Assembly (NCBI RefSeq): GCF_009765995.1
Contig: NZ_LMUI01000047.1
Coordinates: 1 to 64,000 of the forward strand
Length of the DNA stretch: 64,000 nt
Source of the DNA: Methylocapsa sp. S129
GTDB lineage: Bacteria; Pseudomonadota; Alphaproteobacteria; Rhizobiales; Beijerinckiaceae
Reading direction: 5' to 3'
Part shown: positions 38,376 to 47,050 of the stretch, one piece after another
Numbering within the stretch: the first letter of the stretch is position 1
Layout of the letters: every line of letters starts with the position of its first letter
The notes under the pieces: model-generated
What the model saw: only the letters and a program-made list of their open reading frames with translations
Told to the model about the DNA's origin: nothing
Database searches by the model: none
Made by a program: the position numbers and the translations under genes

Positions 38376-39875
38376 TCAAAGCCGGGCGGCGACTGCCTTG
38401 GTCTCGGTGTAATGCTCCATGACCTCTTTGCCCATTTCGCGGCCCCAGCCCGATTGCTTGTAGCCGCCGAACGGCCAGGCGGGGTCGCCGTAATTATGGG
38501 TGTTGATGCAGACCGTGCCGGCCCTGATCTTGCGCGCCATCATATGGGCCGCCTTCAGGTTGCGCGTCCAGACGCTTGAGGACAGGCCATATTCGGTGTC
38601 GTTGGCGAATTTGGCGACGGCGTCGAGATCGGCGTCGTCGAAGGACTGGACGCAGACGACCGGCCCGAAGATTTCCTCGCGCACCACTTTCATCGAACGG
38701 TCGGTGCGGGCCAGAACCGTCGGCTCGACGAAATAGCCCTGGTTGCCGTGGACCTTGCCGCCCGTCACGACCTCGGCGCCCTCTTTGCGTCCTGCTTCGA
38801 GGAAGCCCTGGACGCGCATATGCTGCTCCTTGGAGACCAGCGGCCCCAGATTGACTGAGGGGTCGAGGCCATGCCCGACCTTCAGCTTGCCCGCCTCCGC
38901 GGAGACGCCTTCGACGATCTTGTCGTAGATCGACTTATGGGCGAACAACCGCGAACCCGCGGTGCAGCACTGGCCCTGATTATAGAAGATCGCGCTCGCC
39001 GTTCCGGCGATGGCGAGTTCGAGATCGGCGTCGGGGAAGACGATGGCGGGCGATTTGCCGCCGAGCTCCAACGAAACGCGCTTCAAATTGCCGGCCGCCG
39101 CCTTGACAATCAGCTTGCCGACTTCGGTCGAGCCGGTGAAAGCCACTTTGTCGACATCCGGGTGCTCGGCAAGCGCCGCGCCCGCCGTTTCGCCAAAGCC
39201 GGTGACGATATTGAGGACGCCATCGGGGAAACCGGCTTCGGTGACGAGTTCGCCAAGACGGATCGCCGACAGCGGCGTCTGTTCGGCGGGCTTCAGCACG
39301 ATCGTGCATCCGGCCGCCAGAGCGGGCGCCAGCTTCCAGGCGGCCATCATCAGCGGAAAATTCCACGGGATGATCTGGCCGACGACGCCGACCGGTTCGC
39401 GCATGCTGTAGACATGCCAGTCGCCGGGCGAGGACACCGGAATCTGCTCGCCGTTCATGCGCGTCGCCCAACCCGCCATATAGCGGAACATCTCGATGGA
39501 GCCGCCGACATCGTCGCGGCGGGCGTTGGTCACCGGCTTGCCGTTGTCGAGCGCCTCCAATTCGGCGAGTTCGTCGGCGTGGCGCTCGATGAGGTCGCCG
39601 AGCGACCAGACGAGACGCTGGCGAGCGGCCGGCGAGATGCGCGACCACGGTCCGGTCTCGAAGGCGCGGCGCGCGGCGGCGACGGCCAGATCGATGTCGG
39701 CTTTATCGCCGGCTGGGACATGGGCGATGATTTCCTCGGTGGCCGGATCCTCAACCGCGAAGGTCTGGCCGCTGCGGGCGTCGACCCATTTGCCGTCGAT
39801 CAGCATTTGATGTTTCTTTGCCAGGAACGCCGTCGCGGCTGAACCGAGCGCGGGCCTGCGTATCGCAATTGTCAT
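38376..39875 (-). CDS. NAD(P)-dependent aldehyde dehydrogenase
   Basis: A 499-aa class I ALDH. The catalytic Glu is in LELGGKSPAIVF and the nucleophile Cys in NQGQCCTAGSRLF. NAD-binding segments are IIPWNFPLMMAAWKLAPAL and FTGSTEVGKLI, and the C-terminal PFGGYKQSGWGREMG is conserved. The start MTIAIRRPALG follows GGGAGG. It oxidises an unspecified aldehyde, possibly a short-chain or betaine-type aldehyde. A 12-bp inverted repeat (39908-39939) directly upstream may be its operator. Confidence 0.93.
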   Translation of the reverse strand: MTIAIRRPALGSAATAFLAKKHQMLIDGKWVDARSGQTFAVEDPATEEIIAHVPAGDKADIDLAVAAARRAFETGPWSRISPAARQRLVWSLGDLIERHADELAELEALDNGKPVTNARRDDVGGSIEMFRYMAGWATRMNGEQIPVSSPGDWHVYSMREPVGVVGQIIPWNFPLMMAAWKLAPALAAGCTIVLKPAEQTPLSAIRLGELVTEAGFPDGVLNIVTGFGETAGAALAEHPDVDKVAFTGSTEVGKLIVKAAAGNLKRVSLELGGKSPAIVFPDADLELAIAGTASAIFYNQGQCCTAGSRLFAHKSIYDKIVEGVSAEAGKLKVGHGLDPSVNLGPLVSKEQHMRVQGFLEAGRKEGAEVVTGGKVHGNQGYFVEPTVLARTDRSMKVVREEIFGPVVCVQSFDDADLDAVAKFANDTEYGLSSSVWTRNLKAAHMMARKIRAGTVCINTHNYGDPAWPFGGYKQSGWGREMGKEVMEHYTETKAVAARL

Positions 39876-39907
39876 TGAAACCTCCCTGGGCGTGTGATCT
39901 TCAACCA

Positions 39908-39939
39908 TCATCGCTATATCTCAATGAATATAGCGATGA
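39908..39939. promoter_or_regulatory. Perfect 12-bp inverted repeat, probable operator
   Basis: TCATCGCTATAT and ATATAGCGATGA are perfect inverse copies with an 8-bp spacer. The dyad begins about 33 bp upstream of the aldehyde dehydrogenase ATG and about 170 bp before msrB, in the divergent promoter region. There is no T-run. The AT-rich centre looks like a dimeric-regulator site, but no candidate regulator is adjacent. Confidence 0.6.
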
Positions 39940-39962
39940 GGCTCATCTGCCAAGAGGCGGCG

Positions 39963-40136
39963 ATGCCGGACGCGGCAAAGACGCCGCTCAAACAACGAGC
40001 CTCAAACGATCAACTCGCCGTGATCGCAATTATTCCGGTAACGATAGCGCGGCGCATTACGTATTGGCATTGGCGACACTCATCGCGACCGGACAAACAT
40101 GAGGGCGGAACATGCCGACACGCAGACAAGTCTTGA
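39963..40136 (+). CDS. Possible 57-aa leader ORF before msrB
   Basis: ATG 39963 follows AAGAGG at good spacing. The ORF overlaps the msrB start by 25 bases in another frame. The peptide has no recognisable family. It may be a chance frame in the msrB leader or a coupling ORF. Confidence 0.2.
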   Translation: MPDAAKTPLKQRASNDQLAVIAIIPVTIARRITYWHWRHSSRPDKHEGGTCRHADKS

Positions 40137-40606
40137 ACGGAAGTTTTTGGGGCGTGGCCGCGATCTCGGCCGGCTCATTCATTCCCCTGTTAGCCGCGCG
40201 CGCCGCGACCGACGACCCGGTCACGCATACGGATGCGGAATGGCGGAAGATGCTGACCGCCGACCAATATGCCGTGTTGCGGGAGGCGGCGACCGAGCGG
40301 CCCTTCACGAGCCCGCTCTTGCATGAAGAACGCGTGGGGGCTTTCGCCTGCGCAGGATGCGATCTGCCGCTTTTTTCCTCGAAGACCAAGTTCGACAGCG
40401 GCACGGGCTGGCCAAGCTTCTGGGCGCCCCTCGACAATGCGGTCAGCGAAAAGCAGGACACTTCGTTCGGCATGACCCGCACCGCCATCGACTGCCGGCG
40501 CTGCGTCGGCCATATCGGCCATGTCTTCGACGATGGGCCCAAACCGACGGGGCTGCGCTATTGCATGAACGGCGTCGCGTTGAAATTCGTTCCAGCCGCC
40601 GCCTGA
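40112..40606 (+). CDS. msrB: Peptide-methionine (R)-S-oxide reductase, Tat-exported
   Basis: A 164-aa MsrB with an N-terminal twin-arginine signal (TRRQVLNG, a hydrophobic stretch, then LLAARAA; cleavage after about 31). The zinc cysteines are in CAGC and CRRC, the substrate loop is TKFDSGTGWPSFW, and the catalytic Cys lies in GLRYCMNGVALKF. It reduces methionine-R-sulfoxide in folded proteins, here in the periplasm. It is 25 bp upstream of the dipZ-like gene, which would supply the reducing power. Confidence 0.93.
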   Translation: MPTRRQVLNGSFWGVAAISAGSFIPLLAARAATDDPVTHTDAEWRKMLTADQYAVLREAATERPFTSPLLHEERVGAFACAGCDLPLFSSKTKFDSGTGWPSFWAPLDNAVSEKQDTSFGMTRTAIDCRRCVGHIGHVFDDGPKPTGLRYCMNGVALKFVPAAA

Positions 40607-40631
40607 CCGCCAGCAAGAGTGAGCAAAGACG

Positions 40632-42497
40632 ATGATCCTGTTCGTTGTTTCGTATCTGGGCGGCGTGCTGACCATTGTCAGTCCGTGCATTCTGCCGGTC
40701 CTTCCCTTCGTCTTTGCGCGCGCCGACCAGCCTTTCGTCAAGAGCGGCCTGCCGCTGCTGCTGGGCATGGCGATCACTTTCGCCGGCGTCGCCACGCTGG
40801 CGGCGGTCGGCGGCGGCTGGGCCGTGCAGGCCAACCAGTACGGGCGGTTCGCAGCGATCGTGCTTCTCGCCTTATTCGGCGTGACGCTGCTGTTTCCAGA
40901 GCTCGCGGACCGGCTGACGCGCCCGCTGGTCGCGCTTGGCGGACGTCTCTCGCAGAAGGCGGATGATCCCAATAGATCCGGCTCGTCCTTCGGGCCGTCG
41001 TTTCTGCTCGGCATCGCGACCGGCCTGCTCTGGGCGCCTTGCGCCGGCCCGATTCTGGGCCTCGTCCTGACGGGCGCGGCGCTGCAGGGCGCCAATGTCC
41101 AGACCTCACTGCTGCTGTTGGCCTATGCGGCGGGGGCCGCGACATCGCTCGCCCTCGCTCTTCTGATCGGCGGCCGTGTCTTCAAGGCGATGAAGCAATC
41201 GCTCGGCGCCGGCGAATGGATCCGGCGCGGTCTTGGCGCCGCGGTTCTGTGCGGCGTCGTGGCGATCGCCTTGGGCCTCGACACCGGGCTGCTGACGCGG
41301 GTTTCGCTCGCGAGCACAGCGAGTGTCGAGCAGACGCTGATCGACAAAGTGCCGGCGGAACACGCCAGCGATCAGCCGCAACCGTCGGTGATCATGAAGG
41401 GCGATTCAGGCGCGATGATGAGCGCATCCAATGCGGCGAACGGCGCGCCGGCGATGATGAGCGGGTCCGACGCGATGAAGGGCGGGCCGGCCATGATGAT
41501 GATGAAGGCCAAGCCGGCGGCCGACGCGCTGCCGGTCGAAGGGCCGGCCCCTTCGCTGGCGGGCGCGGTCGAATGGCTCAATTCGCCGCCTTTGAGCATC
41601 GAGGCGCTGCGCGGCAAGGTCGTCCTGGTCGATTTCTGGACCTATTCCTGCATCAACTGCCTGCGCTCCCTGCCCTACATCCGCGCCTGGGCAGAAAAAT
41701 ATAAGAACCAGGGCCTGGTCGTGATCGGCGTCCATGCGCCCGAATTCGCATTCGAGAAAAATATCGACAATGTCCGTCAGGCGACCAAGGACTTGAAGGT
41801 CGATTATCCCGTGGCGATCGACAATGATTATGCGATCTGGCGCGCCTTCGACAATCAATATTGGCCGGCCCATTATTTCATCGACGCGCAGGGGCGCCTT
41901 CGCCACCATCATTTCGGCGAGGGCGAATACGACCAGTCGGAAAAGATCATCCAGCAGCTTCTGGCCGAGGCCGGCGCGAGCGGCGTTTCACAAGATATCG
42001 TTGCGGTGAACGCGCAAGGCGCGGAGGCCGCGGCCGATATGAACGATGTGAAATCGCCGGAAACCTATCTCGGCTATATGCGCGCCGAAAATTTCGCCTC
42101 GCCCGGCGGCGCCGTCTCCGACAAGCCCCAGACCTATTCCATCGCGCCGCAATTGCAGCTCAACCAATGGGCGCTCGCGGGCGACTGGACGATCGGCGGC
42201 GAGCGCGCCGTTCTGAATGCGGCGAACGGGCGCATCGCGTATCGCTTCCATGCGCGCGATCTGCATCTTGTCCTGGGGCCTTCGGCTGACGGCAAACCGG
42301 TGCGGTTCCGCGTGCTGATCGATGGCAAGGCGCCCGAAGGCGATCACGGCGCCGATATCGACGATCAGGGGAACGGGACGATCGTCGGACAGCGCCTCTA
42401 CCAATTGATCCGGCAGAGCAAACCCTCCGCCGATCGGCAGTTCGAGATCGAGTTTCTCGATCCCGGCGCCCAGGCTTTCGCCTTCACGTTCGGCTGA
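40632..42497 (+). CDS. dipZ: DipZ-type thiol:disulfide relay protein with Met-rich linker
   Basis: A 621-aa protein. Residues 1-225 form a CcdA/DsbD-like membrane domain with the paired cysteines C19 (IVSPCILPVLP) and C137 (LWAPCAGP). Residues 255-291 are a Met-rich linker with ten Met in 37 residues. Residues 305-450 form a TlpA-like thioredoxin domain with C340-I-N-C343. About 460-621 is the beta-rich C-terminal domain seen in DipZ proteins. It passes electrons from cytoplasmic thioredoxin to periplasmic targets. Gene order makes MsrB the likely client. The Met-rich linker might be an oxidant or copper sensor, or a substrate of MsrB (inference). Confidence 0.9.
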   Translation: MILFVVSYLGGVLTIVSPCILPVLPFVFARADQPFVKSGLPLLLGMAITFAGVATLAAVGGGWAVQANQYGRFAAIVLLALFGVTLLFPELADRLTRPLVALGGRLSQKADDPNRSGSSFGPSFLLGIATGLLWAPCAGPILGLVLTGAALQGANVQTSLLLLAYAAGAATSLALALLIGGRVFKAMKQSLGAGEWIRRGLGAAVLCGVVAIALGLDTGLLTRVSLASTASVEQTLIDKVPAEHASDQPQPSVIMKGDSGAMMSASNAANGAPAMMSGSDAMKGGPAMMMMKAKPAADALPVEGPAPSLAGAVEWLNSPPLSIEALRGKVVLVDFWTYSCINCLRSLPYIRAWAEKYKNQGLVVIGVHAPEFAFEKNIDNVRQATKDLKVDYPVAIDNDYAIWRAFDNQYWPAHYFIDAQGRLRHHHFGEGEYDQSEKIIQQLLAEAGASGVSQDIVAVNAQGAEAAADMNDVKSPETYLGYMRAENFASPGGAVSDKPQTYSIAPQLQLNQWALAGDWTIGGERAVLNAANGRIAYRFHARDLHLVLGPSADGKPVRFRVLIDGKAPEGDHGADIDDQGNGTIVGQRLYQLIRQSKPSADRQFEIEFLDPGAQAFAFTFG

Positions 42498-42543
42498 TCG
42501 CGGATCTCCGGAGCCAGGGCCAGCGTGGCCCCGCCAACCGGAT

Positions 42544-43608
42544 CTATATTCGCATGGTCGTCGCCGGATCAAAGAAATGGCCAGGCCCCTGGGCAAAGCT
42601 CAGGGGCAGTTTGTCGCCGGGCGCAATGGCGATGCGCGAGCGAAACACGCAGGAGAATTCCTGTTTGCCGATGAATGCGCTCGCATGCGTTTCCGAGCCT
42701 GTCGGCTCGACAGTTTTGATCTCGGCGGGAACGCCCGCTTCCGGGTCGACGACGATATGCTCGGGGCGTATGCCGAAAATGACATTTCGCCCCGAAAGCC
42801 CTTTGGGCGTCTCCGCCAGCGGAAGAATGACGCCATCGTCGAGTTTAAGACCGGGTCTGCCCGCATCGAGCAACGTCCCGTTCACAAGGTTCATGGAAGG
42901 CGAACCAATAAAACTGGCGACGAACGTATTGACGGGGCGATCGTAAAGCTCCAGCGGCGCGCCGATTTGCTCGACCGAGCCGGCATGCATGACCACGATC
43001 TTGTCCGCCATCGTCATGGCCTCGATCTGATCGTGCGTCACATAGACGGTCGTCGTGTTGAGACGCTTTTGCAGCGATTTTATCTCCGCCCGCATCTGCA
43101 CCCGCAGCTTGGCGTCTAGATTGGAGAGCGGCTCGTCGAATAGAAAGACTTTCGGCTTGCGCACGATCGCGCGGCCCATCGCGACCCGCTGGCGCTGGCC
43201 TCCCGACAATTGACGGGGATAGCGGCCAAGCAAGGGCTCAAGACCGAGAATAGCGGCCGCATCGGCGATCAGCCTGACGCGCTCCTCCCTAGGGATCTTC
43301 GCCATTTGCAGCGAGAACCCGATATTGTCGGCGACCGTCATCTGCGGATAAAGCGCATAGTTCTGGAAGACCATCGCAATATCGCGCTCTTTGGGCTGCA
43401 GGTCGTTCACGACGCGGTCGGCGATCTTGATCGTGCCGGACGAGATGGTCTCGAGGCCGGCGATCATCCGCAAAAGCGTCGACTTGCCGCATCCCGACGG
43501 CCCAACCAGAATCACGAATTCGCCGTCGTCGATATCGAGCGACAATCCATGCAGGACCTCGGTCGATCCATAGAATTTCTTGACGTTGCTTATTTCGACC
43601 GAATGCAT
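42544..43608 (-). CDS. Sugar ABC transporter ATP-binding protein (UgpC/MalK type)
   Basis: A 354-aa ATPase with Walker [10 protein letters not shown] (about 37-45), Q-loop FQNYALYP, signature [14 protein letters not shown], Walker [17 protein letters not shown] and a C-terminal TOBE/OB regulatory domain (FGIRPEHIV). It is the last gene of the importer set. The ATG at 43608 gives the normal [21 protein letters not shown] start. It energises uptake of a sugar or glycoside with the two permeases upstream. Confidence 0.94.
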   Translation of the reverse strand: MHSVEISNVKKFYGSTEVLHGLSLDIDDGEFVILVGPSGCGKSTLLRMIAGLETISSGTIKIADRVVNDLQPKERDIAMVFQNYALYPQMTVADNIGFSLQMAKIPREERVRLIADAAAILGLEPLLGRYPRQLSGGQRQRVAMGRAIVRKPKVFLFDEPLSNLDAKLRVQMRAEIKSLQKRLNTTTVYVTHDQIEAMTMADKIVVMHAGSVEQIGAPLELYDRPVNTFVASFIGSPSMNLVNGTLLDAGRPGLKLDDGVILPLAETPKGLSGRNVIFGIRPEHIVVDPEAGVPAEIKTVEPTGSETHASAFIGKQEFSCVFRSRIAIAPGDKLPLSFAQGPGHFFDPATTMRI

Positions 43609-43651
43609 GGCGGCTTCCGTCTCTTGCAATTCCTCAGGCGCGTTTTGACGC

Positions 43652-45175
43652 CTATTTCCTAACCCGAATGCGGACCGCCTGGTACGGCTTGCCCGGCAGA
43701 TGGATCCCGAAAGCCGCTTCGGGCTCTCCCCCGACGATCGCGCCATTGCGCTGACGCAGCCCGGGCGAAGCGGGCAGCGGCGCCTTGCCGATCCGTTCGA
43801 TCGTCATGGCCCAGATATCGATCAGGTCGATTTCATAATCGCCGTCCTCCATCGGCAGGCCGACAGCCCAGGCGGCCGGCTGATGTTCGCCGAAATAGAG
43901 ATAGGTCACATCGCCGTCGCTGGCGCCCGAGACCCGCGAGAACACCCAACGGCCGTCTTGCGGCGTGAACGGCGTCAAACCATGCTTCACATCCGCCTCG
44001 ATGAGGTCGCGCAGAAAGCCGATCCGCTTCCAGCTTTCGCCGCGCAATTCGCCGCCCTTGGCCCACCACAGCAAATCTTCCGGATGCATGAAGGTTTCGC
44101 CATGCCCGGCATAGCCGCCGCGCATGATTGTCACCCAAAAGCGATGGACGAGTTCGATCGCGCTGATATTGCCCCAGGGGCGCGGGATGTCGCCTTCATA
44201 TTCGGGCTCGTCATTGACGATCGGCTTGCCCCAGGCTTCGCGCCATTCGGCCGTGCGTTTGACGTCCCAGTTCTGGATGCAGACGTGGTCGACCCATGGC
44301 TTGCGATGATCGAAATTCATCGTCGCCTCGCCGTTATGGATCGATTTCAGGTGTCGATAGGGATCGTTTTCCTCGATGATATGGAAATAGCGATCCCATT
44401 GGGCGATCGGTTTGCAATCGAGCAGAAAGTCATATTCGTTGGCGAGCGACCACCAGACGTTGGCATAGGCGGCGAGCCGCGCGACGAGATAGCGCAGATA
44501 GCGAAAGTCCCGCTCGGCGCCCATGTCGCAATAGCCCCAGCGGTCATAGGGGTGGAAGATGATGATGTCGGCCTCGACGCCAAGCTCCCGCAACGCGCCG
44601 ACCTGGTTCTCGAAATGGCGGAACATTGTCGCGTTCGGGCGATCGAAATCTTCCTTGCCGTCGGCCCCCGTCTCGAAGGCGGGATAAAGCGGCTCGTTCT
44701 GATTGTAGATGTAATCCTTGGGAAAGACGCCCATGCGCAGCTTGTTGAAGCGGGTATCTTTCAGCGTCGCCAGCGTCTGCGCCTGCATGGCGAGCGGCTG
44801 GTGCGTCCAGGCGTAACAGGTGGTGCCGAACGGAAAATAGGGTTTGCCGTCGGCGTGAGCGAAATGGAATTTGTCGCGCACGTGAACCGGGCCGTGCATG
44901 CCCGCGCGGGGTCCGCCGCAGGCAAAGCTCCCGGTTCGCCCGTCGAGCTCGCTCACATTGGCGATCGTGCGATAGCGCCATTCGCCCTGCGCATCCGGCA
45001 TGAAACGCACGCGGAATATCCCCTCGCCGTCATAGAAACCGGGAACCCGCACGTCGCGATTGCCGAACGAGAAGACAGCCTCGATCGTCACGTCGAGATA
45101 GGGATTGCCCGCCGCTGGCCCCTGGAAGGCGGCCTCGAAAATATCCCATTGGGCGATTGGCGATTGGCGATCCAT
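43652..45175 (-). CDS. DUF5060/apiosidase-like glycoside hydrolase
   Basis: A 507-aa protein. The N-terminal DUF5060 beta-sandwich (about 1-95) is followed by a TIM-barrel of the apiosidase-like (DUF4038) type, and then a C-terminal beta domain similar to DUF5605. Likely catalytic acids are the Glu in [10 protein letters not shown] and the Glu residues in [11 protein letters not shown]. There is no signal peptide, so it probably acts in the cytoplasm on an imported oligosaccharide. It is placed between the permease and ATPase genes of an ABC importer. The glycan specificity is unknown. Confidence 0.8.
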   Translation of the reverse strand: MDRQSPIAQWDIFEAAFQGPAAGNPYLDVTIEAVFSFGNRDVRVPGFYDGEGIFRVRFMPDAQGEWRYRTIANVSELDGRTGSFACGGPRAGMHGPVHVRDKFHFAHADGKPYFPFGTTCYAWTHQPLAMQAQTLATLKDTRFNKLRMGVFPKDYIYNQNEPLYPAFETGADGKEDFDRPNATMFRHFENQVGALRELGVEADIIIFHPYDRWGYCDMGAERDFRYLRYLVARLAAYANVWWSLANEYDFLLDCKPIAQWDRYFHIIEENDPYRHLKSIHNGEATMNFDHRKPWVDHVCIQNWDVKRTAEWREAWGKPIVNDEPEYEGDIPRPWGNISAIELVHRFWVTIMRGGYAGHGETFMHPEDLLWWAKGGELRGESWKRIGFLRDLIEADVKHGLTPFTPQDGRWVFSRVSGASDGDVTYLYFGEHQPAAWAVGLPMEDGDYEIDLIDIWAMTIERIGKAPLPASPGLRQRNGAIVGGEPEAAFGIHLPGKPYQAVRIRVRK

Positions 45176-45218
45176 TAAATCCTCGTTGACTCGGGCGATG
45201 AGCGAAAAAATCCTCGAT

Positions 45219-46085
45219 CTATTCCTTGACGGCGCCCGATGTGAGCCCGCTGATGAAATAGCGCTGAAAGATAAGGTAGACGATCGTGGCGGGCAGCACC
45301 GTCATGACGATCGCCGAATTGAGCTGACCATAATCGTTCGAGAACTGGCTCTGAAACGACATCAGCCCCAGAGGCAGCGTCCACTTGCTGTTGTCCTGCA
45401 GAATGACGAGCGCCATCGCGAATTCGTTCCATGTCGCGACGAAATCGAGGATCAGCAGGGCCGCCAGAACGGGCAGCGAAATCGGCAGGAAGATCCGGCG
45501 AAAGGTGGTGAAATGCGAGGCCCCGTCGATCAAGGCGGCCTCGCTCAATTCCTTGGGCACATCCCTGAAGAAGCCATGCAGGATGAAAACCTGGTAAGGC
45601 ACGCCGAACGCCAGATAGGGCAGAATGATGCCGACATAGGTATTGATCAGGCCGAGGCTGTTCACCAGCGTGAAAAGCGGCGCCAGCATGACCTGGAACG
45701 GGATCATCGTGCCGAAGACGATCGCGAGGAAAGCGATGCGTCGTCCAACCATCTGGATGCGGCTAAGCGCATAAGCCGCCATCGCTGAGATCGCCAGCCC
45801 GAGCGGCACTTTGATGATGGTGATGATGGCGCTGTTGAGCACGGTCGTGCTGAATTTACCACGCGCCCAGGCGCGCGAATAATTGCCCCAATCGGCTTCG
45901 CTGGGCGGCGCGAACGCTCCCGTGCCCATTACCATTGCGTTGGATTTGAGCGAGGTGAAGACGATGAAAATGAAGGGCGCGATCCATAGCGCCGCCACGG
46001 CGATCAAAAGGATCCACAGCATCACCAGCACCGGATCGATCTTGTTGGCGCCGGCGGGGCGAAAGGGATGGGCGAGCGCGCTCAT
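45219..46085 (-). CDS. Carbohydrate ABC transporter permease (MalG type)
   Basis: A 288-aa six-TM permease. The EAA loop is LSEAALIDGASHFTTFRRIFLPISLPVLAA near 185-215. The ATG at 46085 overlaps the stop of the upstream permease gene (ATGA), indicating translational coupling. It pairs with the MalF-type subunit at 46082-46981. Confidence 0.93.
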   Translation of the reverse strand: MSALAHPFRPAGANKIDPVLVMLWILLIAVAALWIAPFIFIVFTSLKSNAMVMGTGAFAPPSEADWGNYSRAWARGKFSTTVLNSAIITIIKVPLGLAISAMAAYALSRIQMVGRRIAFLAIVFGTMIPFQVMLAPLFTLVNSLGLINTYVGIILPYLAFGVPYQVFILHGFFRDVPKELSEAALIDGASHFTTFRRIFLPISLPVLAALLILDFVATWNEFAMALVILQDNSKWTLPLGLMSFQSQFSNDYGQLNSAIVMTVLPATIVYLIFQRYFISGLTSGAVKE

Positions 46086-46981
46086 TGATTGGCGTCCTGG
46101 CGGCGCAGCGACCACCGGAGATACGGAATGACGACCGCCAGCGTGATCAGCAGCAGGACGACGGAAATGGCGCTGCCGCGGCCGAAATCGCCGAGCTGCA
46201 TCGCCTCGGTATAGGCCCACATCGCGAGCATCTGCGTCGATTGCGCCGGGCCGCCGCCGGTCATGCCGTAGACGATCTCAAAGGCTTTGAGCGAATTGAT
46301 CAGCGACAGGATGACGACAATGGTGATGGTCGGCTTTAGCGCGGGCAGCGTGACATAACGGAACACGCCGAACCGCCCTGCCCCGTCGATGCGCGAGGCT
46401 TCGACGAGTGTCTGCGAAACGCTCTGCAGCCCCGCCAGAAACAACACCATCGAGAAGCCGACGGTCTGCCAGACATAAGCGATGAAGACCGAAAACAGCG
46501 CGACATTGCGGTCGCCGAGCCAGTCCTTGATCACGCTCTGCAGCCCGACGCCGGCGAGCATCTGATTGAACAGGCCAAAGAACGGGTCGTACATCCAGCG
46601 CCACATCGTCGCGACCGCGATCGGCGCGATGATCACCGGCATGTAATAGAGGGCGCGGAGCGGCGCGCGCCCCGGTATGTTCTGATTGAGCCCGAGCGCG
46701 AGGCCAAATCCAATCAACGGCGGAAACGCGACGGACATGATCGTCCAGAGAATCGTGTTCCTCAGCGCGCCCCAGAAGACAGGATCGTTATTGAAGACCT
46801 GCACATAATTATCGAGGCCGACGAAAGTGCGCGTCGGCGTCAGGCCGTTCCATTTCATGAAACTGAGCCCGAACACATCGATCAGCGGATAGAGCGCGAA
46901 AACGCCATAGACGATCAAAGCAGGGGCGAGCAGCATGGCGCCTTGAAAAGGCGGCGACTGGAGCCGTCGACTCAATTGCAT
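46082..46981 (-). CDS. Carbohydrate ABC transporter permease (MalF type)
   Basis: A 299-aa permease with six TM helices and the EAA-loop LVEASRIDGAGRFGVFRYVTLPALKPT. The N-terminal hydrophobic part begins at MLLAPALIVYGVFALYPLIDVFGLSF. It has a close partner downstream and the binding-protein gene 69 bp upstream. The ATG at 46981 was preferred to a GTG eight codons earlier. Confidence 0.93.
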   Translation of the reverse strand: MQLSRRLQSPPFQGAMLLAPALIVYGVFALYPLIDVFGLSFMKWNGLTPTRTFVGLDNYVQVFNNDPVFWGALRNTILWTIMSVAFPPLIGFGLALGLNQNIPGRAPLRALYYMPVIIAPIAVATMWRWMYDPFFGLFNQMLAGVGLQSVIKDWLGDRNVALFSVFIAYVWQTVGFSMVLFLAGLQSVSQTLVEASRIDGAGRFGVFRYVTLPALKPTITIVVILSLINSLKAFEIVYGMTGGGPAQSTQMLAMWAYTEAMQLGDFGRGSAISVVLLLITLAVVIPYLRWSLRRQDANQ

Positions 46982-47050
46982 CCTGCGCCCTGTTCTCCGG
47001 ACCAACGAAGAACGCCCCGGCGGAGAACCGGAGCGCCCGACGTCAGAAGC

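Noticed and set aside
43700-45178. 492-codon plus-strand frame opposite the DUF5060 hydrolase
   Set aside because: It is a GC-rich antisense shadow. The minus strand encodes a recognisable multi-domain hydrolase in an operon.
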